This document shows, piece after piece, positions 52,064-60,014 of a stretch of 64,000 nt of DNA. The stretch is taken from NCBI GenBank assembly GCA_010092695.1, contig JAADJJ010000001.1:3534001-3598000 (forward strand). The letters are read 5' to 3'. Source of the stretch: Enterobacteriaceae bacterium 4M9. GTDB lineage: Bacteria > Pseudomonadota > Gammaproteobacteria > Enterobacterales > Enterobacteriaceae. Position 1 is the stretch's first letter; the number at the start of each line of letters is the position of its first letter. A program made the position numbers and the translations under genes. The notes under the pieces were generated by a model, which made no database searches, was not told the DNA's origin, and saw only the letters and a program-made list of their open reading frames with translations.

Positions 52064-53242
52064 TCAGTTCAGACCAAATACGTTCAACATCGTAGAAAGC
52101 TTGGTGCCGGTTTCATGCCACTCAGACGTGGGCGACGACGCAGGCACAATGCCCGCTCCGGCAAAGAGCCGCACCCGGCTGCCGTGCAGCCTTGCGCAGC
52201 GAATCGTTACCACCCATTCGCCGTTCCCTTCGGCGTCACACCAGCCCACAATGCCGCCAAACAGGTCACGCTCGAACGGTTCCAGTTCGCGAATCAGGTT
52301 CTGGGCGACGTCGTTCGGGAACCCGCTCAGTGCAGGCGTTGGGTGCAGCAGGCACGCGAGCGACAGCGCGTTCTCTGCCGGGTTGCGTACTTCGCCTTCA
52401 ATGGGCGTGGAAAGGTGCCACAGGGTCGGTGTAGTGATGAGTTCCGGTTTGTCCGGCACGGCGAGATAAGAGGCACGCGCTGCCAGCACATCACGCATGG
52501 CGTCGGTAACCAGCTGGTGTTCGTGACGGTCCTTGCGCGAGTTCATCAGCATCTCGCCCATGGCGCGGTCGGCTTGCGGGTCACGCTCACGGCGCGCGGA
52601 GCCTGCCAGCGGCAGCGAACTGAAGGAACGGGCGTCCTTACGCAGCAACAGTTCCGGGCTGGCACCCACCAGCGCCCCGCCATCGGCCAACGGTACATGG
52701 AAATTAAAACTGTCAGGGTTTTGTGACAGCAGGCGCTCAAACAGCGCCGAGCGGTCAAGCGGACGCTCGGTGGTGATATCAATCAGGCGTGAGAGCACCA
52801 CTTTATCAATGCCCGGCTGGCTGGTGGCATACGCCCCGCGCGCCACCATCTCCTCAAACACCAACTGGTCAGGAATGGCTTCACGGGAGACGATCTCCGG
52901 CTGGCGTACAGCATGCTGGCGCAAGCTTTGACGCAAGCGTTCCTGGCGGGAGAAAGGTGTGACCTGCTCGGGAATAAACAGTGCGGAAGGCTGGCGCGTA
53001 TCAAACGGTATCGCGCCGACCATGATTGGGTTTTTGATACCTCTGGACTGCGCCTCTTCAAAGGTTCTCGCCAGGCGGCGCTGGAAGTAACCGTGCAGGT
53101 CGGCACCGTCGGCCGCGCTGACGTTGAAACGAGCAATACAGCCAGACGTGGTAAAGCTCCGATACGGAGACATAAAAAAGAAACTGTCCTGTGCCAGCGT
53201 CGGCGTAGCCAACGTGGGTTCCTCAGCCAGTAAAGTAACCAT
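52064..53242 (-). CDS. entC: Isochorismate synthase EntC
   Basis: First enzyme of enterobactin synthesis, turning chorismate into isochorismate. It has 392 residues (E. coli 391), starting at 53242 after GGAGGG. The chorismate-binding domain shows the characteristic strings FHVPLADGGALVGASPE-type near 202, KDRHEHQLV near 246, HPTPALSGFP near 307 and GGIVGWCDAEGNGEWVVTIRCA-type near 337. It heads entCEBAH and is divergent from fepB across a Fur-controlled spacer. Confidence 0.96.
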   Translation of the reverse strand: MVTLLAEEPTLATPTLAQDSFFFMSPYRSFTTSGCIARFNVSAADGADLHGYFQRRLARTFEEAQSRGIKNPIMVGAIPFDTRQPSALFIPEQVTPFSRQERLRQSLRQHAVRQPEIVSREAIPDQLVFEEMVARGAYATSQPGIDKVVLSRLIDITTERPLDRSALFERLLSQNPDSFNFHVPLADGGALVGASPELLLRKDARSFSSLPLAGSARRERDPQADRAMGEMLMNSRKDRHEHQLVTDAMRDVLAARASYLAVPDKPELITTPTLWHLSTPIEGEVRNPAENALSLACLLHPTPALSGFPNDVAQNLIRELEPFERDLFGGIVGWCDAEGNGEWVVTIRCARLHGSRVRLFAGAGIVPASSPTSEWHETGTKLSTMLNVFGLN

Positions 53243-53265
53243 ATACCCTCCATATAAATGATAAG

Positions 53266-53290
53266 GAATTTGATAATTATTATCATTTGT
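53266..53290. promoter_or_regulatory. Fur boxes upstream of entC
   Basis: Two overlapping windows at a 6-base step match the 19-base Fur consensus GATAATGATAATCATTATC: 53266-53284 at 15 of 19 and 53272-53290 at 14 of 19. They lie 24-48 bases upstream of the entC ATG. Fur repression of entC is established in E. coli. Confidence 0.8.
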
Positions 53291-53386
53291 ATTTTGGCCC
53301 GTAAGCTACGTCCAGAACGGCAGACTGTCAACAGGCTTAACCTTTTCTCAATATTGCTGGCGCTTGCATCAACACGATAAAGACAT

Positions 53387-53405
53387 GAAAATGAGAAGCA
53401 TTATT
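53387..53405. promoter_or_regulatory. Fur box upstream of fepB
   Basis: GAAAATGAGAAGCATTATT matches the 19-base Fur consensus at 15 positions and lies directly before the fepB start region. Together with the entC boxes it makes the divergent spacer doubly Fur-controlled. Confidence 0.75.
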
Positions 53406-53431
53406 AACGACCCATGACAGGATGCCCCGCC

Positions 53432-54406
53432 GTGAAATTCGACATTGTTAGTAGAGTGAAAACCTTCGGCATCGCGCTGCTGTATTTAGGATTAACCTCA
53501 GCCGCTGCCAGCGCCACGTCTGCCCAGTGGCCGCGTCAGATAAACGATAGCCGCGGCACGCAGACTCTTGAACAGGCTCCCACACGCATTGTCTCCACCA
53601 GCGTCACACTCACCGGTTCGCTGCTTGCCATCGACGCCCCAGTGGTCGCCAGCGGTGCCACCACGCCGGGTAATCGCTTTGCCGACAGCCAGGGCTTTTT
53701 GCGCCAGTGGGGCGAGGTGGCAAAAGCACGAAACGTTCAACGCCTCTATATTGGTGAGCCAAACGCCGAAGCCGTTGCCGCACAAATGCCGGATCTGATC
53801 CTGGTTAGCGCGACCGGTGGTGACTCTGCCCTCGCGCTTTACGACCAGCTTTCCAGCATTGCGCCCACGCTTATCGTGAATTACGACGACAAAAGCTGGC
53901 AGGAACTGCTTACCACGCTTGGCAACATCACCGGCCATGAAAAACAGGCCGCTGCACGTATTGCCAGCTTTAACGCCGAACTTGCCAAAACCAAAGCCGC
54001 AATCGCGCTGCCGCCACAGCCGGTAAGTGCGCTGGTCTACAACACCCCGGCGCGCACGGCCAACCTCTGGACGCCGGAGTCAGCGCAGGGACAGTTGCTT
54101 AAAGAGTTGGGCTTCACCCTCGCCACGCCGCCTGCACAGATGCAGACCAGCCAGAGCCAGGGCAAGCGCCACGACATCCTGCAACTGGGCGGTGAAAACC
54201 TCGCCGCCGGGCTAAACGGCCAGACGGTGCTGCTGTTTGCTAATGACGACCGCGATGCCGATGCCCTGCGCAACAATCCGCTACTGGCCCATATCCCGGC
54301 GGTGCAGAATAAGCAGGTATGGCCGCTTGGCACCGAAACCTTTCGCCTGGACTACTACAGCGTGAGCCACCTGCTGGCACTGTTAAATAAGCAGTTCAAG
54401 TCCTGA
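53432..54406 (+). CDS. fepB: Ferric enterobactin periplasmic binding protein FepB
   Basis: Periplasmic receptor that hands ferric enterobactin to FepDGC. The frame allows ATG 53414 (330 residues) or GTG 53432 (324 residues, 10 bases after AGGA); the second has a better ribosome site and a length closer to E. coli (318). A signal peptide ends near ASA-TSAQ. The mature protein has the siderophore-binding pattern (TPTRIVSTSVTLTGSLLAI-like near 45, DLILVSATGGDSAL near 120, and the C-terminal ETFRLDYYSVSHLL). Confidence 0.92.
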   Translation: MKFDIVSRVKTFGIALLYLGLTSAAASATSAQWPRQINDSRGTQTLEQAPTRIVSTSVTLTGSLLAIDAPVVASGATTPGNRFADSQGFLRQWGEVAKARNVQRLYIGEPNAEAVAAQMPDLILVSATGGDSALALYDQLSSIAPTLIVNYDDKSWQELLTTLGNITGHEKQAAARIASFNAELAKTKAAIALPPQPVSALVYNTPARTANLWTPESAQGQLLKELGFTLATPPAQMQTSQSQGKRHDILQLGGENLAAGLNGQTVLLFANDDRDADALRNNPLLAHIPAVQNKQVWPLGTETFRLDYYSVSHLLALLNKQFKS

Positions 54407-54505
54407 TGCACGCAGGGCAGCGCGCTGGCGCTGCCCTGCTTTCCCGGCGCCCTGCATGGCGGTTAGTCCCGCCCGATGGCGCTGGGTTGTTTTTTAGCGC
54501 TGCCG

Positions 54506-55762
54506 TTATGACGTTTTTTCCTGTTCGAGCGCCTGCGCTGCGGGCTGATGAAAACGGCGCAACTGGGTCAGTACCAGCATCAGCACCACACCAACCATCG
54601 CCAGTGCAAAACCACTCACACTTGCCGAGCTGACCGGCGTCAGCGCCACTCCCATGCCGCCAAGCAGTGCCGCCCCCACCGCATCTCCCGTCACGTTTTG
54701 CGCCGTCCACAGCCCGTTAACGCGCCCGAGCATGGCATCCGGCGTCTGGGTCTGAATCAGGGTGTATTGCAACAGTGAACTGATAGCGCTCAGGTAACCA
54801 AACAGCGCCAGGCACAGCATGCCCAGCGGCCAGACTGGCATCAGGCTAAACAGCCCGACGGCGATAAACGACGCCACGGTGCTTACCAGCATGATAAAAC
54901 CCGGCCGCGCACGCTGCGCCACCGCGCCGCTGGTGAGCGCCCCGGCAGCTGCGCCCAACGGCACTGCCGCATACAGCAGGCCAATCTGCGCCTCACTCAT
55001 ACTCCAGTGTCCGGCAAGCGCCGGATACAGCACGCGCACCGCGCTTGCCATGGTCAGCAGAGCCCCTACCAGCGCCACGCCACCAACCAGCGGATGGCTC
55101 AACACAAATGCCAGCCCCTCATGCAGTGAGCGCAGCGGATGCTGGCGCGGCTGCTCCGGCGGCGGCTGACGCGGCAGACTCAACAGCGGCAGCAGCGTAA
55201 TAAACGTGCCGAATGCCGCCAGCCCGTAGTTCCACGCCACGCCGCCCCATGCCAGCAGCAGACCGCCCAGCATGGGCGAAATCACTGAACCGAGGCGCAC
55301 GGTTAACATCGTGATGGCTCCGGCCTGCATCAGGTTTTCACGCCCCACCAGCGCGGGCGTTGCCGCGAGCAGCGCGGTCACGCCAATGGCGGCAAACAGG
55401 CCGTCCCACACGCCGAGCAGGTAGATTGCCAGCAGCGACGGTGCAGGCAGCATGGCGTTAATGCACAGGCCGATAAAGCCCAGTCCGCAGGTGGCACGTG
55501 CCAGCAAAATAAGGCGCTTACGCTCGTAGCGATCCGCCAGCACGCCGCCCATCATCATGCCGACAAACATTGCTCCGCCGGTGAGCGTTACCGCCAGGCC
55601 AACCTGCAAGGTTGAACCGGTCAGGTGCTGTATCTGCACCGGCACCGCAACACCGAGCAGGCCCAGCGACAAAATCGAAATCAGGCGCGCAAAAAACACC
55701 GCGCGGAACGCAGGATGCGTCTTCAACAGGCTGAGGTTCAGCCACAAAGAATTTTTCTTCAT
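54506..55762 (-). CDS. entS: Enterobactin exporter EntS
   Basis: Major-facilitator efflux protein that moves enterobactin out of the cytoplasm. It has 418 residues (E. coli 416) with twelve predicted membrane segments. MFS loop motif GVLADRYERKRLILLAR is near 73-89, and strongly conserved stretches LLAATPALVGRENLMQAGAI and NGLWTAQNVTGDA flank the halves. It is divergent from fepD across a spacer with Fur boxes. Confidence 0.95.
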   Translation of the reverse strand: MKKNSLWLNLSLLKTHPAFRAVFFARLISILSLGLLGVAVPVQIQHLTGSTLQVGLAVTLTGGAMFVGMMMGGVLADRYERKRLILLARATCGLGFIGLCINAMLPAPSLLAIYLLGVWDGLFAAIGVTALLAATPALVGRENLMQAGAITMLTVRLGSVISPMLGGLLLAWGGVAWNYGLAAFGTFITLLPLLSLPRQPPPEQPRQHPLRSLHEGLAFVLSHPLVGGVALVGALLTMASAVRVLYPALAGHWSMSEAQIGLLYAAVPLGAAAGALTSGAVAQRARPGFIMLVSTVASFIAVGLFSLMPVWPLGMLCLALFGYLSAISSLLQYTLIQTQTPDAMLGRVNGLWTAQNVTGDAVGAALLGGMGVALTPVSSASVSGFALAMVGVVLMLVLTQLRRFHQPAAQALEQEKTS

Positions 55763-55830
55763 TACATGGCCTTAAGCATTTTTCCTTACCAGCAAATAAG
55801 CGCGCCATGCTAACATAAAGAAATAATAGT

Positions 55831-55855
55831 GATAACGATAATAAAAATCATTATC
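55831..55855. promoter_or_regulatory. Overlapping Fur boxes between entS and fepD
   Basis: 55837-55855 matches the Fur consensus at 17 of 19 bases and 55831-55849 at 15 of 19, again offset by six bases. They lie 20-45 bases before the fepD ATG and about 70-90 before entS, so one cluster probably controls both promoters. Confidence 0.85.
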
Positions 55856-55875
55856 AATCTTCAGGATATGCGTTT

Positions 55876-56883
55876 ATGTTGGTTTCCCGCTTTTCAGCGC
55901 GTGCTCTTGTGCTGCTGAGCCTGGTTATTCTTCTGCTGTTAATGGCGGCACTGAGCCTGTTCATTGGCGCAAAAAACCTTTCCCCTGCCGTAGTGCTTGA
56001 CGCACTCAGCGGCCAGTGTCGCAGCGCCGACTGCACTATCGTGCTCGACGCGCGCCTGCCCCGCACCCTTGCCGGGCTACTGGCCGGTGGCGCACTTGGC
56101 GTTGCCGGTGCGTTAATGCAAACCCTGACCCGTAACCCGCTGGCCGACCCCGGCCTGCTGGGCGTCAACTCCGGGGCCAGCTTTGCCATCGTGCTCGGTA
56201 CTGCACTGCTCGGCTACTCCTCTGCGGTTACCCTGCTCGGCCTTGGTTTTACCGGTGCACTGCTGGCCTCACTGATTGTCGCACTCACCGGCAGCCAGGG
56301 CGGCGGGCAGTTAAGCCCGGTGCGCCTGACGCTGGCAGGCGTGGCGCTGGCAGCCGTACTCGAAGGCTTAAGCAACGGCATTGCGCTGCTCAACCCGGCG
56401 ATATTTGACCAGTTGCGCTACTGGCAGTCCGGCTCGCTGGATATCCGCACTTTCACCACGCTGCGCATTATTGTGGTGCCGGTGCTGGTGGGAATGGCTA
56501 TCGCCCTGCTGTTAAGCCGCTCGCTCAACAGCCTGAGCATGGGCAGCGATACCGCCACCGCCCTTGGCAGCAAAGTGGCACGCACTCAGTTGCTCTGCCT
56601 GCTGGCGATCACGCTGTTATGTGGCAGCGCTACCGCCGCCGTTGGCCCCATCGCGTTTATCGGTCTGATGATGCCGCACATGGCGCGCTGGCTTACCGGC
56701 CCGGATCACCGCTGGTCGCTGCCGGTTACGCTGCTGGCAACCCCCATTTTGCTGCTGGCAGCCGATATTCTTGGCCGCCTGCTGGTACCCGGTGAGCTGC
56801 GCGTGTCGGTCGTCAGCGCCTTTATCGGTGCGCCGGTGCTTATCTGGCTGGTTCGCCGCCGCCGAGCGGGAGTCACACTATGA
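55876..56883 (+). CDS. fepD: Ferric enterobactin ABC permease FepD
   Basis: Inner-membrane permease subunit of the FecCD family, 335 residues (E. coli 334) with about nine to ten membrane segments. Family motifs are RLPRTLAGLLAGGALGVAGALMQ-type near 62-84, NPLADPGLLGVNSGAS near 88-103 and the ATPase-docking GPIAFIGLMMPHMAR near 258-272. Its stop overlaps the fepG start (ATGA). Confidence 0.95.
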   Translation: MLVSRFSARALVLLSLVILLLLMAALSLFIGAKNLSPAVVLDALSGQCRSADCTIVLDARLPRTLAGLLAGGALGVAGALMQTLTRNPLADPGLLGVNSGASFAIVLGTALLGYSSAVTLLGLGFTGALLASLIVALTGSQGGGQLSPVRLTLAGVALAAVLEGLSNGIALLNPAIFDQLRYWQSGSLDIRTFTTLRIIVVPVLVGMAIALLLSRSLNSLSMGSDTATALGSKVARTQLLCLLAITLLCGSATAAVGPIAFIGLMMPHMARWLTGPDHRWSLPVTLLATPILLLAADILGRLLVPGELRVSVVSAFIGAPVLIWLVRRRRAGVTL

Positions 56884-57872
56884 GCCACCTGTCACCGCGC
56901 CTGCTCACCACCTTTTTCCTGCTGATTGTTGCCGCCCTCGTTCTGGGTGGCTGGAGTCTTGCCAGCGGCGCCGTGCCGCTGAGTGTGAGCCAGGTGGTTG
57001 ATGCCCTGCTCGGCAACGCGCCGCGCAATGTGTCACTGGTGGTGGTGGAATGGCGTCTGCCGCGCGTGCTCACCGCGCTGCTGGTGGGGGCCGCCCTTGG
57101 CGTCAGCGGGGCGATTTTCCAGTCGCTGCTGCGTAACCCGCTCGGTAGCCCGGACGTGATGGGCTTTAACACCGGTGCCTGGAGCGGTGTGCTGGTGGCA
57201 ATGGTGCTGTTTGGTCAGCATCAGTCAGCCATCGCCTTCGCCGCCATGGGCGGCGGCGTCTTTTGCTCGCTGGTGGTCTGGCTGCTCGCCTGGCGCAACG
57301 GCATTGACACCTTTCGACTGATCATTATTGGCATCGGCGTGCGCGCCATGCTGGTCGCCTTCAATACCTGGCTGCTGCTCAAAGCCTCTCTGGAAACGGC
57401 AGTCTCAGCCGGACTGTGGAACGCCGGTTCGCTCAACGGACTGACCTGGAGCAAAATGCAGCCTTCCGCACCGCTGATTATCCTGCTGCTGCTGGGCGCA
57501 GGCTTATTCGTGCGCCGTATGCGCCTGCTGGAGATGGGCGACGATACCGCCTGCGCGCTGGGTGTACGCGTTGAGGGTTCACGCCTGCTGCTGATGTTCA
57601 CCGCCGTACTGCTGACCGCCTGCGCCACGGCGCTGGCCGGGCCCATCTCCTTTGTGGCGCTGGTGGCTCCCCACATCGCTAAACGCCTGAGCGGCAGCGC
57701 ACGTTGGGGGCTGACCCAGTCGGCGTTGTGCGGCGGCGTGCTGCTGTTGCTTGCTGACCTGTGCGCCCAGCGCCTGTTTATGCCTTATCAGTTGCCGGTC
57801 GGTGTGGTCACCGTCAGCATTGGCGGGCTTTACCTCATCGCTCTGTTGATTAAGGAGTCACGCAAAAGATGA
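56880..57872 (+). CDS. fepG: Ferric enterobactin ABC permease FepG
   Basis: Second FecCD-family permease, 330 residues as in E. coli, pairing with FepD. It has RLPRVLTALLVGAALGVSGAIFQ-type near 59, RNPLGSPDVMGFNTGAW near 87 and GPISFVALVAPHIAKRL near 252. ATGA overlaps join it to fepD upstream and fepC downstream. Confidence 0.95.
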   Translation: MSHLSPRLLTTFFLLIVAALVLGGWSLASGAVPLSVSQVVDALLGNAPRNVSLVVVEWRLPRVLTALLVGAALGVSGAIFQSLLRNPLGSPDVMGFNTGAWSGVLVAMVLFGQHQSAIAFAAMGGGVFCSLVVWLLAWRNGIDTFRLIIIGIGVRAMLVAFNTWLLLKASLETAVSAGLWNAGSLNGLTWSKMQPSAPLIILLLLGAGLFVRRMRLLEMGDDTACALGVRVEGSRLLLMFTAVLLTACATALAGPISFVALVAPHIAKRLSGSARWGLTQSALCGGVLLLLADLCAQRLFMPYQLPVGVVTVSIGGLYLIALLIKESRKR

Positions 57873-58666
57873 CGACATCCACGCGCCTGCACGGTGAACG
57901 GCTCACCCTGGGCTATGGCAAACAGACGGTGATAGACAACCTCAGCGTGTCTATTCCTGACGGTGAGTTCACGGCGATTATTGGCCCTAACGGCTGTGGG
58001 AAATCCACGCTGTTGCGCAGTCTGAGTCGCCTGATGGCCCCGCTCCAGGGCCAGGTGTGGCTTGACGGTGAACACATCCAGCGTTACGCCACCAAAGAAG
58101 TGGCGCGGCGCATTGGGCTGCTGGCGCAAAACGCCAGTGCGCCGGGAGATATCAGCGTACAGGAGTTGGTTTCTCGCGGTCGCTACCCGCATCAGCCGCT
58201 GTTTACCCGCTGGCGCAAGGAAGATGATGCGGCGGTACGCAACGCCATGCGCGCGACCGGTATTGAGGCGCTAGCCAACCAGCCGGTCGATACCCTTTCC
58301 GGCGGCCAGCGTCAGCGTGCCTGGATAGCCATGGTACTGGCGCAGGAAACCGCCATTATGCTGCTGGACGAACCCACCACCTGGCTTGATATCAGCCACC
58401 AGATTGACCTACTGGAATTACTCAGTAGCCTTAACCGCAACCAGGGCTACACGCTCGCGGCGGTGCTGCACGACCTGAACCAGGCCTGCCGCTACGCCAC
58501 TCACCTGATTGCGCTGCGCGACGGGAAAATCGTAGCCGAGGGTGCGCCGAAAGAGATTGTCACCGCCGAGCTTATTGAGGCCATTTATGGCCTGCGCTGC
58601 ATGATTATTGACGATCCGGTGGCCCATACGCCGCTGGTAGTGCCGCTGGGGCGCAGCGCCAGCTAA
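57869..58666 (+). CDS. fepC: Ferric enterobactin ABC ATPase FepC
   Basis: Cytoplasmic ATPase that powers FepBDG import. It has 265 residues (E. coli 271). Walker A GPNGCGKST is at about 38-46, the signature LSGGQRQRAW near 144, Walker B IMLLDEPTTWLD near 162-173 and the switch His in LHDLNQACRYA near 200. It is the last gene of fepDGC; fepE, next in E. coli, is not here. Confidence 0.95.
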   Translation: MTTSTRLHGERLTLGYGKQTVIDNLSVSIPDGEFTAIIGPNGCGKSTLLRSLSRLMAPLQGQVWLDGEHIQRYATKEVARRIGLLAQNASAPGDISVQELVSRGRYPHQPLFTRWRKEDDAAVRNAMRATGIEALANQPVDTLSGGQRQRAWIAMVLAQETAIMLLDEPTTWLDISHQIDLLELLSSLNRNQGYTLAAVLHDLNQACRYATHLIALRDGKIVAEGAPKEIVTAELIEAIYGLRCMIIDDPVAHTPLVVPLGRSAS

Positions 58667-58691
58667 GCGGTTTTATCGCAACTGCAGCGTC

Positions 58692-59957
58692 TCAGACCTG
58701 GGCTGCGGGAAACAGCCGCTGGCAGGTTTGCTTGAGTAATTGCCTGTCGCTGTCGATATAGTTTTCCTGCTCGATGTAGCACATGATTTCCTGCACGTGG
58801 CGTTGCGCGGCGGTGGCGTACAGCTGCGGCCATCCCTGTTCCAGCAGGCTCAGGGATTTTATCAACCGCAGCGAAATTTCTCGCAGCGCCGCGCCATCGC
58901 GCGCAATGGGCGAGAAGATATCATCAAACAGATTGTCTACCGACAGCGGCGCAATGTGGACGTTGGGATAGGTAACATCAGCGTGTTCAGGCATCTGGCC
59001 TGCATACTGGGACAGCACTCTGACAGCACGCCCAATCACATCAATGGCCGTCCCCGGGTCGTTTACCGCCGCAGAAAGCGCCCGGCAGGCGATTTCTGCC
59101 AGTACAGACAGACAAAAGCGCGGGTCCTGGTAAAAAGAGCGCACATCGCTGATGCTAATGGCCGCCAGCAGGTGCTGCCTCTGCGCTTGAGTGCAGCCTG
59201 GCGTCACATACAGCGCAGGCTGGGCCGGATGCGCAAAACAGCCAGGCTGCGCCACAAGCCAGACGTGAACATCGCTACCGTTGAGCGCTGACGCCAGTTT
59301 GCCAACATCCACATGCTCCACATAGCCCACGCTTTGCGGGTAAAGCGCCAGCGTACCCGCCGGCTGCTGCGCAGAATCAAGCCACGGAAAGCCGCCCAGG
59401 TACGGTGCCTGCGCACGCGCCAGCAACGCCTGCTGTGCCGCCTTTTCCACCCGCGCCGTGGTTTCTCCGACGCGCCCAAGCGCGGTCAGGTGCTGAATCC
59501 AGCGCAGTAGCGTAATCACAATCAGGGCAATAACCCCAAGCGTCACCACAAACAGAATCACGCGCCCCTGTTCGCCGTAGGCCCCCATATTGAGTGCCAC
59601 AATCCCCACCAGGCTAAACAAAAAAGTACCGATGAAGGTTGCCAGTACGTTTTGCGTGGTGGAGTCCTCTACCACCAGCCGGGTGGCGCGGGGAGTGACG
59701 CTGGTCGTTGCCGACCCATAGGCAGCAACCATGATGCTCAGTGAGAAAGTCGTTACCGCCAGCATGCTTGAGGCAAGGATGTTGAGGATATTATCGACGG
59801 CCTCGGCACCCACTTTGACCGACACCGAGGCCGGGATGAGCGATTTAAAAGCAATAGACAACAGCGCTGTCACCACGGCCGCAAGCGCGAATAACGCCGT
59901 TCTGAACCAGAGTTTGCGAACGGTTTGCCCGAGGATCCACTGCCAGCGTGAAATCAT
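58692..59957 (-). CDS. DUF2254 membrane protein, unknown function
   Basis: 421-residue protein of the DUF2254 family. The N-terminal third has about four hydrophobic segments (around 18-38, 58-78, 105-125 and 132-152), then a soluble domain rich in short helices with an internal stretch SFYQDPRFCLSVLAEIACRALSAAVNDPGTAIDVI that is typical of the family. AGGAG precedes the ATG. It follows the BCCT transporter on the same strand and may share its transcript. No biochemical role is known to me. Confidence 0.75.
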   Translation of the reverse strand: MISRWQWILGQTVRKLWFRTALFALAAVVTALLSIAFKSLIPASVSVKVGAEAVDNILNILASSMLAVTTFSLSIMVAAYGSATTSVTPRATRLVVEDSTTQNVLATFIGTFLFSLVGIVALNMGAYGEQGRVILFVVTLGVIALIVITLLRWIQHLTALGRVGETTARVEKAAQQALLARAQAPYLGGFPWLDSAQQPAGTLALYPQSVGYVEHVDVGKLASALNGSDVHVWLVAQPGCFAHPAQPALYVTPGCTQAQRQHLLAAISISDVRSFYQDPRFCLSVLAEIACRALSAAVNDPGTAIDVIGRAVRVLSQYAGQMPEHADVTYPNVHIAPLSVDNLFDDIFSPIARDGAALREISLRLIKSLSLLEQGWPQLYATAAQRHVQEIMCYIEQENYIDSDRQLLKQTCQRLFPAAQV

Positions 59958-59984
59958 TATTCAGCTCCTGCGCATCAGAAATGA

Positions 59985-60009
59985 CAATGCCGCACTTAAG
60001 GCGGCATTG
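59985..60009 (-). other. Intercistronic hairpin between the BCCT gene and the DUF2254 gene
   Basis: Perfect 9-bp arms CAATGCCGC and GCGGCATTG around a 7-base loop, five bases past the BCCT stop (minus strand). It lacks a T-run, so it may be a processing or stabilising element rather than a terminator. Confidence 0.5.
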
Positions 60010-60014
60010 CGGGG

